Shown: piece by piece, positions 5,742-14,822 of the stretch | Layout: every line of letters starts with the position of its first letter | How positions within the stretch are numbered: position 1 is the stretch's first letter | Assembly: GCA_028280945.1 (NCBI GenBank) | Contig: JANQKV010000009.1 | Location: forward strand, 1 to 39,306 | Length of the DNA stretch: 39,306 bases | Origin: Opitutaceae bacterium | Lineage (GTDB): Bacteria; Verrucomicrobiota; Verrucomicrobiia; Opitutales; Opitutaceae | Reading direction: 5' to 3' | Program-made: the position numbers and the translations under genes | The notes under the pieces: generated by a model | Databases searched by the model: none | Seen by the model: the letters and a program-made list of their open reading frames with translations, nothing else | Told to the model about the DNA's origin: nothing

Positions 5742-8621
5742 ATGATCGCATCGCTCCTCGCCCTTGGATTTGTCCCTGGATTAGTCGCAGCGGGGTGCTG
5801 GTTGCTCCAACGGCATTGCCCGGCAAACGCGGAACGATCGGGCGCCGGGGAGCGGCTCGCGGTGGCAGTGGCGATCGGAATGGTTTTAAGTCTGCCGATC
5901 CTCGTGGGCAGCGCGATGCTGGGATGGTTTTCACCCACTGCGATCGGCACGTTGGGGTGGCTTTTGGCGATTTGGCGATGGTCAAGCGTTCGAACGGTGT
6001 TTCGCCTGCGCTCGCGGCTGGACCTGCCTTTGCTCGTCGCTGGATTGCTGCTCACCGCATGGCATATCACGTATCATACGGAGAGCATATTGGCCGGCCG
6101 TGACCAGGGAGTTTACTCCAATCACGCCGTGCATCTGGCGACAACCGGGGACCTGCGAGTCAAGGGCTTGTTCAGCGAGCTTTACGTCGAGCCCAACCGG
6201 GCACTCGCTTCCGCCCTCCAGGCCGGCGGTTACTTTTTCGATTTCGAAAACAAACACGTCACCCTGCAGTTCGCCCCGACCTTTGCGCTGTATTTGGCCC
6301 AGGGATACGGTATCGCCGGGTTTGGGGGTCTGTTTGCCCTGAATCCGCTGTTGGCGGGCATCAACGCCGGGCTGTTCTTTGGCCTGGCCCGGCGATTTGT
6401 TTCAACGGGTTGGGCGGCCGCCGCCACGGCCCTGTTCAGTCTCAATCTTGCCCAGGTCTGGATAGCGCGCATCACGCTGAGCGAAATGCTGACGCAAACC
6501 TGGTTGCTGGCCGGACTCGTGCTCATGCGGATCGCCCTGGAGCAGAGGAAACGCGCGGTCTGGTTGATCGGATCTTTGCTCATCGCCAGCTGCACCTTCA
6601 TTCGCGTCGACGCGTTTCTCCTGGTCATCGCCCTCACGGCCGCCGGGTTTTATCTCGCGCTGCAACCTGACGATCAGGTTCCTGACGCGACATGGCGACG
6701 ACTCGGCGCGTGGAGCGCATTGAGCGTCACCGCCCTGGCAGCGCTGGCCCTCGCCTATGGCTTCGCGACATCACCTGGCTATTATGCCGATTTCGCCGGT
6801 CGTATTGCCCTGATGCTTGCGATCGCGGCAATCCTGGCTGGCGCGGCGTGGATTCCCTGGCCCATGTCACTGCGCACGGGTCTCTTCCAACTGATCTCCG
6901 ACCCGCGCATCACACGGGGTTTGATCGTGGTTCTGGTGCTGCTTGCACTCTACGCCTATTTCTGGCGGCCCTTCCACGAGCCGTTTGCCAACTTCGCCGC
7001 CAGCATTGGCTGGGAAGGCCGGGATTACCGGGAAAATTCTCTGCGGGACCTCGGTGCCTACGTTTCGCCGGTGGGCCTGGCGTTCGCGCTGGGGGGCGTG
7101 GGCGTGTTGCTGCACCGGGTACTCGTGCGTCGCTCGATCGGGCCGCTCCCCCTTTTGGGGGTGTGGTTCGCGGTGTCGCTGCTGTATCTGTATAACCCCT
7201 ACATCAGCACGGACCACATCTGGAAGATCCGTCGCTTCGTGCCCGTGGTGATTCCCGGAGTCATTTTGTTCGCCATGATCGGCCTGGCCGCGGGCACGGG
7301 GCGCATAAAGTCCACGGGCTTGAGACTGGCCGCGGTCACGGTCGCCCTGGGCTTGATCTTTGGATACGTCGGCTGGACGGTGCGCCCCCTGGCATTTACC
7401 CAACTCAACGCCGGAGCCGTCGACTTGGTGAAGAGGATCGGTGAGCGCATACCCGAAGATGCCTTGGTTGTTACAGACGTGAATCGCCCCCTCCTCGGCC
7501 CGCTGCAGCTCTGCCTTGGGTTGGATGTGGTTCGCTCCCTGCCGGGGATGCTGCAACAGGAACACTTGGTCCAGGCGGCCGTGACCCGAGCAGTATCCGC
7601 TCAACGGCCGGTGGTTCTCCTCAGCAAAGCTCCCATGGTGAACAGCTTGGCGGACAATGCCGACGAGATCAGCCTGACGCATCCCACCCTGGTGAAAACC
7701 ATAAGTCCTCCCCCCCGCGAAGTGGCCCCCCGCACCCGCACCGCCTACGTCTCCGTGCTCGACCCCAGTGGACTGGGCTTTCGGTCGACCGCGGCATACG
7801 TGCGACTGGGGGCAAATCGCATCTTCGGCGTCACGGAAACCGGTTTCAAGCAACAGGAGTTTGGAGGCAGGGTTCCCTTCCGCTGGACCGAGGCAAGGGC
7901 GACCCTGAGCACGCCTTGGATCTTTGAGCGACCGCCGCTCACGGTATCGTTGCACATCCTCTCCGCCGCTCCCGGCGGATCGCAGACCCGGGTCACTCTC
8001 AACGATCACATGGTGCTCAACACGCAGGTCCCGGACACAGGGGGAACTTACACCCTGCCGGTGGATCAAGTGGATTGGAGCCAGCCCAACCTCACTGTTG
8101 TGATCGAAACCAGCACCTTCATTCCTTCCCAAACACGGCCTGGTTCAACGGATGATCGAGAGCTCGGCCTGCAACTGGGCGGATTGACTTTCGAGCTCTC
8201 TCCTCCGTGGGAAAACGACCTCTGGGAGTTTGGGCTCGGTCAGCATGCCCGAGAGGCCGCGAGTGGACTCTACCCCCCGGAGCCGTTCAGGGGCGGCTCC
8301 GCCCGATGGACGGATGGCAACACCAAGTTCACCCTCCAACTTTCCGCTGAACATCCCCCCAAACGGCTCACGATTCCCGTGGAGAGTGCCGCAAATCCCG
8401 GGGTTGAAATGGAAGTGCGCTGGAATGGAGAACGTCTCACCGAATCGGCCATTCCCCGGTTTCCCCACCAACTGGTGCTGGACTTGGCCGACCTGCCGGC
8501 TTCCAACACCATCGAACTCGAAATCCTGAGCGATACTTTTGTGCCCGCCGATCGTGACCCAACCTCCACCGACAGCCGCAAACTGGGCGTCATGCTGGGC
8601 CCCATGACGTTGACTTGGTAG
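5742..8621 (+). CDS. Large polytopic membrane protein, GT-C glycosyltransferase-like, with duplicated C-terminal beta domain
   Basis: The 959-residue protein has roughly 12-14 hydrophobic helices in residues 1-560, then a soluble C-terminal part. The segment AGRDQGVYSNHAVHLA (about 118-133), in the first large loop, contains the acidic residue expected in GT-C polyprenyl-phosphate-dependent transferases (ArnT/PMT-like). The C-terminal part has two copies of one motif: ETSTFIPSQTRPGSTDDREL (789-808) and LSDTFVPADRDPTSTDSRKL (929-948), each followed by LG and a beta strand. Such TF-P...D-R-LG beta sandwiches occur at the ends of bacterial glycosyltransferases. It diverges from the GT2/flippase pair, which may supply its lipid-linked sugar. 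The GT-C call is inference from topology. Confidence 0.85.
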   Translation: MIASLLALGFVPGLVAAGCWLLQRHCPANAERSGAGERLAVAVAIGMVLSLPILVGSAMLGWFSPTAIGTLGWLLAIWRWSSVRTVFRLRSRLDLPLLVAGLLLTAWHITYHTESILAGRDQGVYSNHAVHLATTGDLRVKGLFSELYVEPNRALASALQAGGYFFDFENKHVTLQFAPTFALYLAQGYGIAGFGGLFALNPLLAGINAGLFFGLARRFVSTGWAAAATALFSLNLAQVWIARITLSEMLTQTWLLAGLVLMRIALEQRKRAVWLIGSLLIASCTFIRVDAFLLVIALTAAGFYLALQPDDQVPDATWRRLGAWSALSVTALAALALAYGFATSPGYYADFAGRIALMLAIAAILAGAAWIPWPMSLRTGLFQLISDPRITRGLIVVLVLLALYAYFWRPFHEPFANFAASIGWEGRDYRENSLRDLGAYVSPVGLAFALGGVGVLLHRVLVRRSIGPLPLLGVWFAVSLLYLYNPYISTDHIWKIRRFVPVVIPGVILFAMIGLAAGTGRIKSTGLRLAAVTVALGLIFGYVGWTVRPLAFTQLNAGAVDLVKRIGERIPEDALVVTDVNRPLLGPLQLCLGLDVVRSLPGMLQQEHLVQAAVTRAVSAQRPVVLLSKAPMVNSLADNADEISLTHPTLVKTISPPPREVAPRTRTAYVSVLDPSGLGFRSTAAYVRLGANRIFGVTETGFKQQEFGGRVPFRWTEARATLSTPWIFERPPLTVSLHILSAAPGGSQTRVTLNDHMVLNTQVPDTGGTYTLPVDQVDWSQPNLTVVIETSTFIPSQTRPGSTDDRELGLQLGGLTFELSPPWENDLWEFGLGQHAREAASGLYPPEPFRGGSARWTDGNTKFTLQLSAEHPPKRLTIPVESAANPGVEMEVRWNGERLTESAIPRFPHQLVLDLADLPASNTIELEILSDTFVPADRDPTSTDSRKLGVMLGPMTLTW

Positions 8622-8674
8622 CAGTGCGGAATCCATCCCGCGAACCAGAAACAGTTTCGCTCCGCTCCCTTGAT

Positions 8675-9826
8675 TCAACCCGAGCGCAATGACCCGGGGG
8701 TGCCGCCGAGTTTTTTGCGGCATACGACATTCAGGTGGCGGGCATCCTGGAAGCCACAGGCATAAGCGACCTCAGCGATGGTCATGCGGGGGCTCTCCTG
8801 CAGGAGCACGCGCGCACGATCCAGCTGCTGGCGCTGCACCTCCGCGTAGACGGACGTTTCCAAGGCCGCCCGAAACCTTACCTCCAACGACCGGCGGGAA
8901 ACCCCCACTTCGCGGGCGATGTCATCGACGTAAATCGCGTTGCCCAGGTTTTCAGTGATGTAGTCGAGCGCCTCCGCCACAACAGGATCATTGACTGCGA
9001 GTTTGTCCGTGGAGCCCCGCGCCACGATTTTGAGGGGAGGCACACGCTCGGTGCCGGCCTGGACCTCCTCGCCCAGAACGCGACCCCGCAGACGCTTTGC
9101 GGCCACCAGACCGATCCGGCGGCGGTTGAGTTCAATGCTGGAAAGAGCAACCGCTGAAAATCCCAACTGCGTGTCATCGTTATCGACACCGAGCACCGCA
9201 ATGTCCTCCGGAATCCTCAGCCCCTGGTCCGCGCATGCCTCCGCCACCGCCCGGGCAATGGCGTCGTTGAAACCAAGCAGCGCCGTTGGGTGCGGCAGAT
9301 GCCGCACCCAATCCGCCATTCGTTGCACGGCGCGGAGCGAGGGCGTGCCGCCCTCCTCGAGTTCCGGCAAAATGAGCTCGTTGGGCGAATAGCCCCAAGT
9401 CTTCAGCTCCTCGCGAAATCCCTTGAGCCGCAGCCGCGAGGACCGGTGGCGTTCCACCCCGCAAAACGCAAACGAAGCAAAACCCCGCCGTTGAAAAAAC
9501 GCCGCCGCCATGTGTCCCACCCGCTCGTCGTCGTTGTAGACATTGTCGAGCTTGGTGGCGTGATAACGACCCGAGACGTTGATCACCGGAATTCCGGCCC
9601 GCACCAACACTGCCTCCTCCGAGCGGGAAGCCACGCGGGTGATCAGCCCATCGATCCGCAGCCGCCGCAGCGCCGCCACTTCAAACCGGTCCGGCCGGGC
9701 AATTTTCAGCACCTGCACCTCCGGCACGTCCCGGAAGCCATCGGCCAATCCCTGCAGCACACCATGCCAATGCTCGGTCTCCAGTGAGAGCATCACCGCA
9801 AGTCGATGGCGAGGGGATCCGGGCAT
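8675..9826 (-). CDS. XylR-like transcriptional regulator (sugar-binding LacI/GalR-type domain plus AraC HTH)
   Basis: The 383-residue product matches the size and layout of XylR-type regulators. A periplasmic-binding-protein-like effector domain covers residues about 10-275 (GVLQGLADGFRD, DGLITRVAS, CGVERHRSSRLRLKGF, LGFNDAIARAVAEAC, EDIAVLGVDNDD). It is followed by a C-terminal AraC double helix-turn-helix, about 285-383 (IAREVGVSRRSLEVRFRA and IAEVAYACGFQDARHLN). The ATG at 9826 is chosen because the upstream extension has no family similarity. It diverges from the mannonate oxidoreductase gene (90 bp between starts) and very likely controls the uronate genes in answer to a uronate or a pathway intermediate. 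Confidence 0.92.
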   Translation of the reverse strand: MPGSPRHRLAVMLSLETEHWHGVLQGLADGFRDVPEVQVLKIARPDRFEVAALRRLRIDGLITRVASRSEEAVLVRAGIPVINVSGRYHATKLDNVYNDDERVGHMAAAFFQRRGFASFAFCGVERHRSSRLRLKGFREELKTWGYSPNELILPELEEGGTPSLRAVQRMADWVRHLPHPTALLGFNDAIARAVAEACADQGLRIPEDIAVLGVDNDDTQLGFSAVALSSIELNRRRIGLVAAKRLRGRVLGEEVQAGTERVPPLKIVARGSTDKLAVNDPVVAEALDYITENLGNAIYVDDIAREVGVSRRSLEVRFRAALETSVYAEVQRQQLDRARVLLQESPRMTIAEVAYACGFQDARHLNVVCRKKLGGTPGSLRSG

Positions 9827-9851
9827 CGCGAGAGCAACAGACACATTGCGG

Positions 9852-9875
9852 AAAATGTAAATCCTTATGCGTTTT
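9852..9875. promoter_or_regulatory. Candidate operator between regulator and uronate genes
   Basis: In the 90-bp space between the divergent starts (9827-9916), an A/T-rich imperfect dyad, AAAATG (9852) and CGTTTT (9870-9875), is the only symmetric block I see. It is well placed to act on both directions. No good -35/-10 pair could be assigned. Confidence 0.35.
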
Positions 9876-9916
9876 AGAGCCTGCGGACAATTGAGGGTGG
9901 GTGCTACCCTGCCGCC

Positions 9917-10702
9917 ATGGAAACAAGCTTTCTCGAGTCCCAGTTTTCTCTCGCTGGCAAGGTGGCCGTGGTGGTGGGCGGCACCGGTGAATTGTGTGGC
10001 ACGATGGCCTTGGGTCTGGCCCAAGCCGGAGCCGAAGTGGTGCTGGTCGGACGCAACAAAGCCAAGGCCGAGGCCCGGCTGGCCCAGATCGAAGCCGCCG
10101 GAGGCAAGGCCTGGTTTCAGGCCGCGGACGCCACGCTAAAAACTGACTTGATCGCGTTGCGCAATGCCGTGCTCGAACGCTGCGGCCGGGTCGACATCCT
10201 GGTCAACGGTGCCGGGGTGAACTCTCCCACGCCGGCTTTGGAAATCAGCGAGGAAGAGTTCGAAAAGATCATGAACGCCAACATCAAATCGGTGTTGTTT
10301 GCCTGCCAGGTTTTTGCCGAGACGATGATCGCGGCACCCGGTGGTGGTTCGATCATCAACGTCGGCTCGGCCTCCGCTCGAATCGGTTTGTCACGGGTCT
10401 ACACTTACTCCGCGTCCAAGGCCGCCGTCCACAACCTCTCCAAGAATTTGGCGCGTGAATGGGCCCCGCAGGGCGTGCGCGTGAACATCCTTGTCCCGGG
10501 ATTTTTCCCGGCCGAACAAAACCGAAAGGTGCTTACTCCTGATCGCGTCGATACCATCATGAGCCACACGCCGATGGCGCGGTTCGGCAAGCCGGAGGAG
10601 TTGATCGGCGCGACTTTGCTGCTGGCGAGTCCGGTGGCGGGCAGCTTCATCACCGGTCTCGAGCTCGAGGTCGACGGCGGCTTCGCCGCGATGACCATTT
10701 GA
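9917..10702 (+). CDS. SDR-family D-mannonate oxidoreductase (fructuronate reductase type)
   Basis: A 261-residue short-chain dehydrogenase with the cofactor motif GGTGELCG (21-28), N-G-A-G (97-100), catalytic S151 and Y164-x-x-x-K168 (YSASK), and the PGFFPAEQN segment after strand 6. The sequence resembles the YjmF/UxuB-like SDR branch, which interconverts D-fructuronate and D-mannonate with NAD(H). That branch also has the unusual Cys in the glycine loop. The gene heads a rightward unit with tagaturonate epimerase (12 bp downstream) and uronate isomerase, which supports the role. It starts at the ATG at 9917, with no clear Shine-Dalgarno. Confidence 0.9.
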   Translation: METSFLESQFSLAGKVAVVVGGTGELCGTMALGLAQAGAEVVLVGRNKAKAEARLAQIEAAGGKAWFQAADATLKTDLIALRNAVLERCGRVDILVNGAGVNSPTPALEISEEEFEKIMNANIKSVLFACQVFAETMIAAPGGGSIINVGSASARIGLSRVYTYSASKAAVHNLSKNLAREWAPQGVRVNILVPGFFPAEQNRKVLTPDRVDTIMSHTPMARFGKPEELIGATLLLASPVAGSFITGLELEVDGGFAAMTI

Positions 10703-10714
10703 CCCTGCCGAAAC

Positions 10715-12571
10715 ATGGGCGAACGTCTCAATCGGTTTCTCCTCGAGCACAACCTGCGGATTGCGGCCAATCCCTGCGTCTCGCCGGACTACTGCCTCGA
10801 TTGGTCGAGTTTACTGGCCGTCATTCGCGATGACCAAAGGCTGCATCGCTGGCCAAAGAGTGCCTTTCCGACCGCACAAGGCGACTGGCATTTGCTGGAA
10901 GACTTGGCCAGCGGGGATTGCGCTTGGCGGCTCGATCCAGCCCCCTCGGCGGAGAAGTGCGTTGATGTCCTGGAACTCGGCCAAGAGTTGGGGGACGGGG
11001 CGGTGGTTTTTCCGGCTACGTGGGTGAACCTGCTCCGGCTGAAAAATCTCGTCCAGGAGCACGATCCCGACTCGACGATCTTTCCCACCACCACCGCCAA
11101 TCTTGGCCACAGCACGCTGGGGTTGGGCGCCCGGTTCACGACCCTGCACTGGCCGGCAGTGGACTGGGCGATGGCGCATCTCGGCATGGGGTTGACCGCC
11201 AACCAAAACTCGATCCCGCGGGAGTTGGTCTACGACGTCGAAGAGATGATGGCTGACAACCTCGACACGGTCCCCTTCCCCTTCATCGGCACGTCCGTGC
11301 CCGAGGGCCATCAAGGCCAGTCCGTCGAGGGCATGAGCCATGGCGCCGTGCTCACCAAACTGAAACACGGTTTCCACCGGCATCATCTCCCCTGGAGTTT
11401 TAACGCCGATCACCAGCCGATCGGAGGTAAGTTCGACGCGCGGGAAGACGCACTGGTGCAGGGGTCGCTGCTGGCCAGTTACATCACATTCGACCTTTCC
11501 CCGGAGTTGGCAAAGCAGCAGCCGTCCAAGCTCAGCGAAATCGATCCCGCGCTCCGCACGCACGTTCGCAATCGCATGGCCGAGGCCGGCCTGAGTTTGG
11601 CGGAGGAGCCGTTCAACGAACTTATCACCGCAGTGTGGCCGGCGTTGCAAAAAATGAAACGGCGCGACAACGCCTATCAGGCGGCGCGGGCGGCGGCTTT
11701 TACCACGCCACAGGGCAGGGATTTTTTGCGGGAACTTTCCATCGACGAATTACCCGGCTTGACGACTCCCGAAACGACGGGCGTGATGCTCGCGCTCTGT
11801 GAAGCGTTGGAGATGCCCGTCAATTTTGTCGCGCCGGCCTTTGGGTTTCAGAAAAACCTGCCCTACCCCGACGAAGCCCGTTTGCGTGAACTGATCACCG
11901 CGCAATGGAAGGTCTGCCGTGAGTTTGGCGTGAGCATTGGATTCCATTCCGGCTCCGGCAAATCGGCGGAAAACTACCGCGTCATGGGCGAACTGACCGG
12001 AGCCCGACTCGAAATTAAAACGAGCGGACGCTACACCTATGAAATGGGACGGGCGCTGCACGCTTCATCGAATCCCGACGACCAGCAACTCTGGCGCGAT
12101 TGGTATGCCTTCACCGTCGATCTTGCGATCCTCGGAGCTTTCAGCCGCGACGAGACGGAGCGAGCAGCCGCCCGCGAATTCATCCTCGCCAGCCTGCCAA
12201 AGCACGCTGATGCCACGAGTGTGTTTTCGGATGTCACCACCTGCCGGGAAGCAATAAGCCAGCTCGACCCCAGTCCCGATCACACGCTGTTTTTCGAATA
12301 CAATTTTCTCTACGTGCTGGCCGCCCAAGGCCGCGCCGACAAGAGCGCCCTGGGGGATCATTCGGCAGCCGGATATGTCCAGCGCGCACGCTTCTACGGC
12401 ATCAGTGTCGAGGGCCGTCTCGGTTACGCCCGCCGGGTGGCGGATTACATCATCTTTCTCGCCGAGACGACGGGCATCGTGCCCGCCGCACGCTGCGAGG
12501 CGGCCCGGACCCGGCTGGAGCAACTCACCACCTACGCCGATCTGCTGAACGACATTGCCCCGGCTGAATAA
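10715..12571 (+). CDS. uxaE: Tagaturonate epimerase family protein (UxaE-like)
   Basis: The 618-residue protein matches the tagaturonate/fructuronate 3-epimerase family, which replaces UxaB in organisms that turn tagaturonate directly into fructuronate. Recognisable blocks are SFNADHQPIGGKFD (228-241, a probable metal/substrate loop), GFHSGSGK (409-416) and EIKTSGRYTYEMGRAL (433-448). The last two parallel the HSGSDK and KTAGTSYLEA blocks I associate with UxaE. It is longer than the thermotogal enzymes (about 480 residues), with extra N- and C-terminal parts. It lies between the mannonate oxidoreductase (12-bp gap) and uronate isomerase (12-bp gap), in the expected pathway order. A related ketose-uronate epimerase is the main alternative. 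Confidence 0.85.
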   Translation: MGERLNRFLLEHNLRIAANPCVSPDYCLDWSSLLAVIRDDQRLHRWPKSAFPTAQGDWHLLEDLASGDCAWRLDPAPSAEKCVDVLELGQELGDGAVVFPATWVNLLRLKNLVQEHDPDSTIFPTTTANLGHSTLGLGARFTTLHWPAVDWAMAHLGMGLTANQNSIPRELVYDVEEMMADNLDTVPFPFIGTSVPEGHQGQSVEGMSHGAVLTKLKHGFHRHHLPWSFNADHQPIGGKFDAREDALVQGSLLASYITFDLSPELAKQQPSKLSEIDPALRTHVRNRMAEAGLSLAEEPFNELITAVWPALQKMKRRDNAYQAARAAAFTTPQGRDFLRELSIDELPGLTTPETTGVMLALCEALEMPVNFVAPAFGFQKNLPYPDEARLRELITAQWKVCREFGVSIGFHSGSGKSAENYRVMGELTGARLEIKTSGRYTYEMGRALHASSNPDDQQLWRDWYAFTVDLAILGAFSRDETERAAAREFILASLPKHADATSVFSDVTTCREAISQLDPSPDHTLFFEYNFLYVLAAQGRADKSALGDHSAAGYVQRARFYGISVEGRLGYARRVADYIIFLAETTGIVPAARCEAARTRLEQLTTYADLLNDIAPAE

Positions 12572-12583
12572 CTCCCCTGCCCC

Positions 12584-14002
12584 ATGACCGCCTTCATTCA
12601 TCCCGACTTCCTGCTCCACAGCAATGCCGCCCAACGGCTCTACCACGACTACGCCAAGACCGAACCGGTCTTCGATTATCACAACCACCTCTCGCCCGCC
12701 CAAATCGCCGCCGACCACGTTTTCCGCGATTTGACCGAGATTTGGCTTGAGGGTGATCACTACAAATGGCGCGCCATGCGGGCCAACGGCGTGGCGGAGA
12801 CCTACTGCACCGGCGAGGCATCTCCGCGCGAAAAATTCCAGGCATGGGCGGAGACCGTGCCGCACACGCTGCGCAATCCGCTTTACCATTGGACGGCACT
12901 CGAACTGCAACGTTACTTCGATATCGATACTCCGCTCAACGGGAACACGGCCGAGGAAATCTGGCAGTCGGCCAATGCCCGTCTGCCCCAGCTTTCCACC
13001 CAGGCGATCCTGCAGCAGCAAAAGGTCGCGGTCGCCTGCACCACCGACGACCCGGCGGACTCGCTCGAAACCCATGCCGCCATCAACGCCACCGGCCTGA
13101 CCACCCGGGTCTACCCAACCTTTCGACCGGACAAGGCCTACGCCATCGGCAATCCGGAATCCTACCGGGCCTACTGCGAAAAACTCGCGGCCACCACCGG
13201 GTCAACCGTCGCCTCGTTTGACGACCTGTTGGCCGCTCTCGAGAAACGGCATGCCGACTTCCACGCGACTGGTGGCCGGATCTCGGACCACGGTCTTGAG
13301 ACGGCGCTGGCCGATCCCTGTTCACTGGCGGAGGCTCGAGCCATTTTCGCGAAAGTGCAGGATGGCCAAGTCCCGAGCGCGGAGGAGCAGGCCGGGTTTG
13401 GCGCGTTGCTGATGCTGGAGTTTGGCCGCTGGGATGCGGGGCGGGGTTGGACAAAGCAGCTTCATCTCGGCGCGGTACGTAACAACAATACCCGCATGTT
13501 TTCCGAACTCGGCCCGGACACGGGTTTCGACAGCATCGGCGATTTCCGGCAAGGCCCCGCGTTGACTCGCTATTTATCGTCGCTGGCCGAGACGAATGAG
13601 CTGCCCAAAGTGGTGGTGTATAACCTCAACCCATCCGACAACTACATGCTCGCTACGCTGCTGGGGAACTTTCAGGACGGCACCATTCCCGGCAAGCTGC
13701 AGTTCGGCACCGGCTGGTGGTTCCTCGACCAGAAAGAAGGCATGGAATGGCAAATGAACGCACTCTCCAATCTCGGCTTGTTGAGCCGCTTTGTCGGGAT
13801 GCTCACCGACTCGCGCAGCTTCCTGTCATTTCCGCGCCACGAATACTTCCGCCGCACGCTTTGCAATCTGCTCGGCGCGGAAATGGAACGGGGCGAATTG
13901 CCCGGTGATTTTGATCTCGTCGGTGATCTCGTGCGCCGCATCTGTTTCACCAACGCCCGCGACTATTTTGGATTGGAGCTCGATCCGAAGTTTGCGGCCT
14001 GA
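12584..14002 (+). CDS. uxaC: Uronate isomerase (glucuronate isomerase)
   Basis: The 472-residue protein has the normal length for UxaC, an amidohydrolase-fold enzyme that isomerises D-glucuronate to D-fructuronate and D-galacturonate to D-tagaturonate. The metal-binding motif DYHNHLSP (31-38) carries H33 and H35. It is followed by the family blocks FRDLTEIWLEGDHYKWRAMRA, ACTTDDPAD, FRPDKAY, HLGAVRNNNTRMF, KVVVYNLNPSDNYMLATLLGNF and SFPRHEYFRRTLCNLLG. It is the last gene of the rightward uronate unit. Its 3' end overlaps by 40 bp the tail of a leftward YfhO-like remnant. Confidence 0.97.
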   Translation: MTAFIHPDFLLHSNAAQRLYHDYAKTEPVFDYHNHLSPAQIAADHVFRDLTEIWLEGDHYKWRAMRANGVAETYCTGEASPREKFQAWAETVPHTLRNPLYHWTALELQRYFDIDTPLNGNTAEEIWQSANARLPQLSTQAILQQQKVAVACTTDDPADSLETHAAINATGLTTRVYPTFRPDKAYAIGNPESYRAYCEKLAATTGSTVASFDDLLAALEKRHADFHATGGRISDHGLETALADPCSLAEARAIFAKVQDGQVPSAEEQAGFGALLMLEFGRWDAGRGWTKQLHLGAVRNNNTRMFSELGPDTGFDSIGDFRQGPALTRYLSSLAETNELPKVVVYNLNPSDNYMLATLLGNFQDGTIPGKLQFGTGWWFLDQKEGMEWQMNALSNLGLLSRFVGMLTDSRSFLSFPRHEYFRRTLCNLLGAEMERGELPGDFDLVGDLVRRICFTNARDYFGLELDPKFAA

Positions 14003-14259
14003 CCGCGCGACCACCGCCAACCGACCATCCAAAACAGCAAGGCCGCGGCACTCACGGCAGCCGCGGGTCGCAACCAGCGCGAACGAAACTCCATCAAGAT
14101 CTCGTGCTCTCCGGCCGGCACGGAGAATCCTCGTTTCCATCCTTCCACCCGCTCGACGGGCAGAACGTTCCCGCTCAAAACCACCTGCCACCCCGGATAC
14201 CAGGGATCAGCCAAGGTCGGTGGACCCAGGCCCTTCTCAAAAACTGTCCCGTGGGTCAA
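13963..14259 (-). pseudogene. Remnant of a YfhO-like membrane protein C terminus
   Basis: A leftward frame open from 14286 with no ATG (a TTG at 14259) encodes about 98 residues. They resemble the extreme C terminus of YfhO-type (DUF6798/GT-C-like) membrane proteins: LADPWYPGWQVVLSGN, then RGFSVPAGEHEILMEFR, then one hydrophobic helix (about 66-83). Full-length members have 700-900 residues, so some 90 percent is missing. The frame stops upstream beside the end of the MOSC gene at 14273, as expected after a deletion or insertion that removed the body. The tail overlaps the last 40 bp of uxaC, in convergent orientation. It could instead be a translated small membrane protein, but a decayed fragment is more likely. 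Confidence 0.6.
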
Positions 14260-14272
14260 ACCCGACGCGGTT

Positions 14273-14812
14273 TTAGTCCAATCGTTTCACGACATCCCCC
14301 ACCCGGATGACTCCACCGGTCAGAACCCTGGTATTGATACCGCGGAGGTTGAGGGACCGCCCCCGCGGCGAGTTGACAAACTTCATGGCGGCGAGGCCAA
14401 AACGGCTGATGAACTTCTGGCACCCGGTATGAGGCTCAGGAGTCACCTCCACCACCGCCTGATCTCCAATTGCAACGCGAGTGCCGGCCGGCAGGTGTTC
14501 AGCGCTAAGGTTGAACTCCACGTAGAGCTGGTCACCCGCCAGCGCCCACCGGTCGCGGGACTGCGCCACGAGTTGGGCGGCGCGGGCGTTCATCAGGGTG
14601 AGCTGGCAAAGCGGATTCGCTCGACCTTGCGACCAATTGTCCCCGACCAGCCCGGTTTCGACGGAAAGCTCGGCCTCGGCCAACGACTCGCGTTCGTCGG
14701 TCGCCGGGCGCCGCACGATCATTTCCAGACGTCCTTCGCCGTGCGGGGTCGCCTCCAGTTCCGGCCAGGCCGCTTCAAGCTCCGTTTCGGTGAGATGGGT
14801 AATCGCGCTCAT
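14273..14812 (-). CDS. MOSC domain-containing protein
   Basis: The 179-residue protein is a stand-alone MOSC (MoCo sulfurase C-terminal) beta-barrel domain, related to YiiM and the mARC C terminus, which handle molybdenum-cofactor-linked sulfur or N-hydroxylated compounds. The conserved Cys is C131 in PEPHTGCQKF, and the RGRSLNLRG block (150-158) and VIRVGDVV end the domain. The ATG at 14812 is used because the longer open frame upstream lies antisense to the next gene and has random composition. It follows the alpha/beta hydrolase by 10 bp on the same strand, so the two probably share a transcript. The substrate is unknown. Confidence 0.9.
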   Translation of the reverse strand: MSAITHLTETELEAAWPELEATPHGEGRLEMIVRRPATDERESLAEAELSVETGLVGDNWSQGRANPLCQLTLMNARAAQLVAQSRDRWALAGDQLYVEFNLSAEHLPAGTRVAIGDQAVVEVTPEPHTGCQKFISRFGLAAMKFVNSPRGRSLNLRGINTRVLTGGVIRVGDVVKRLD

Positions 14813-14822
14813 GCCTGATTGG

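Noticed and set aside
6867-8132. 421-codon open frame on the minus strand inside the 959-residue gene
   Set aside because: Composition is His/Gly/Arg/Asp-rich without any family motif. It is the antisense shadow of a clear membrane protein in GC-rich DNA.
12065-13075. 336-codon antisense frame over uxaE and uxaC
   Set aside because: No domain; both sense genes are certain.
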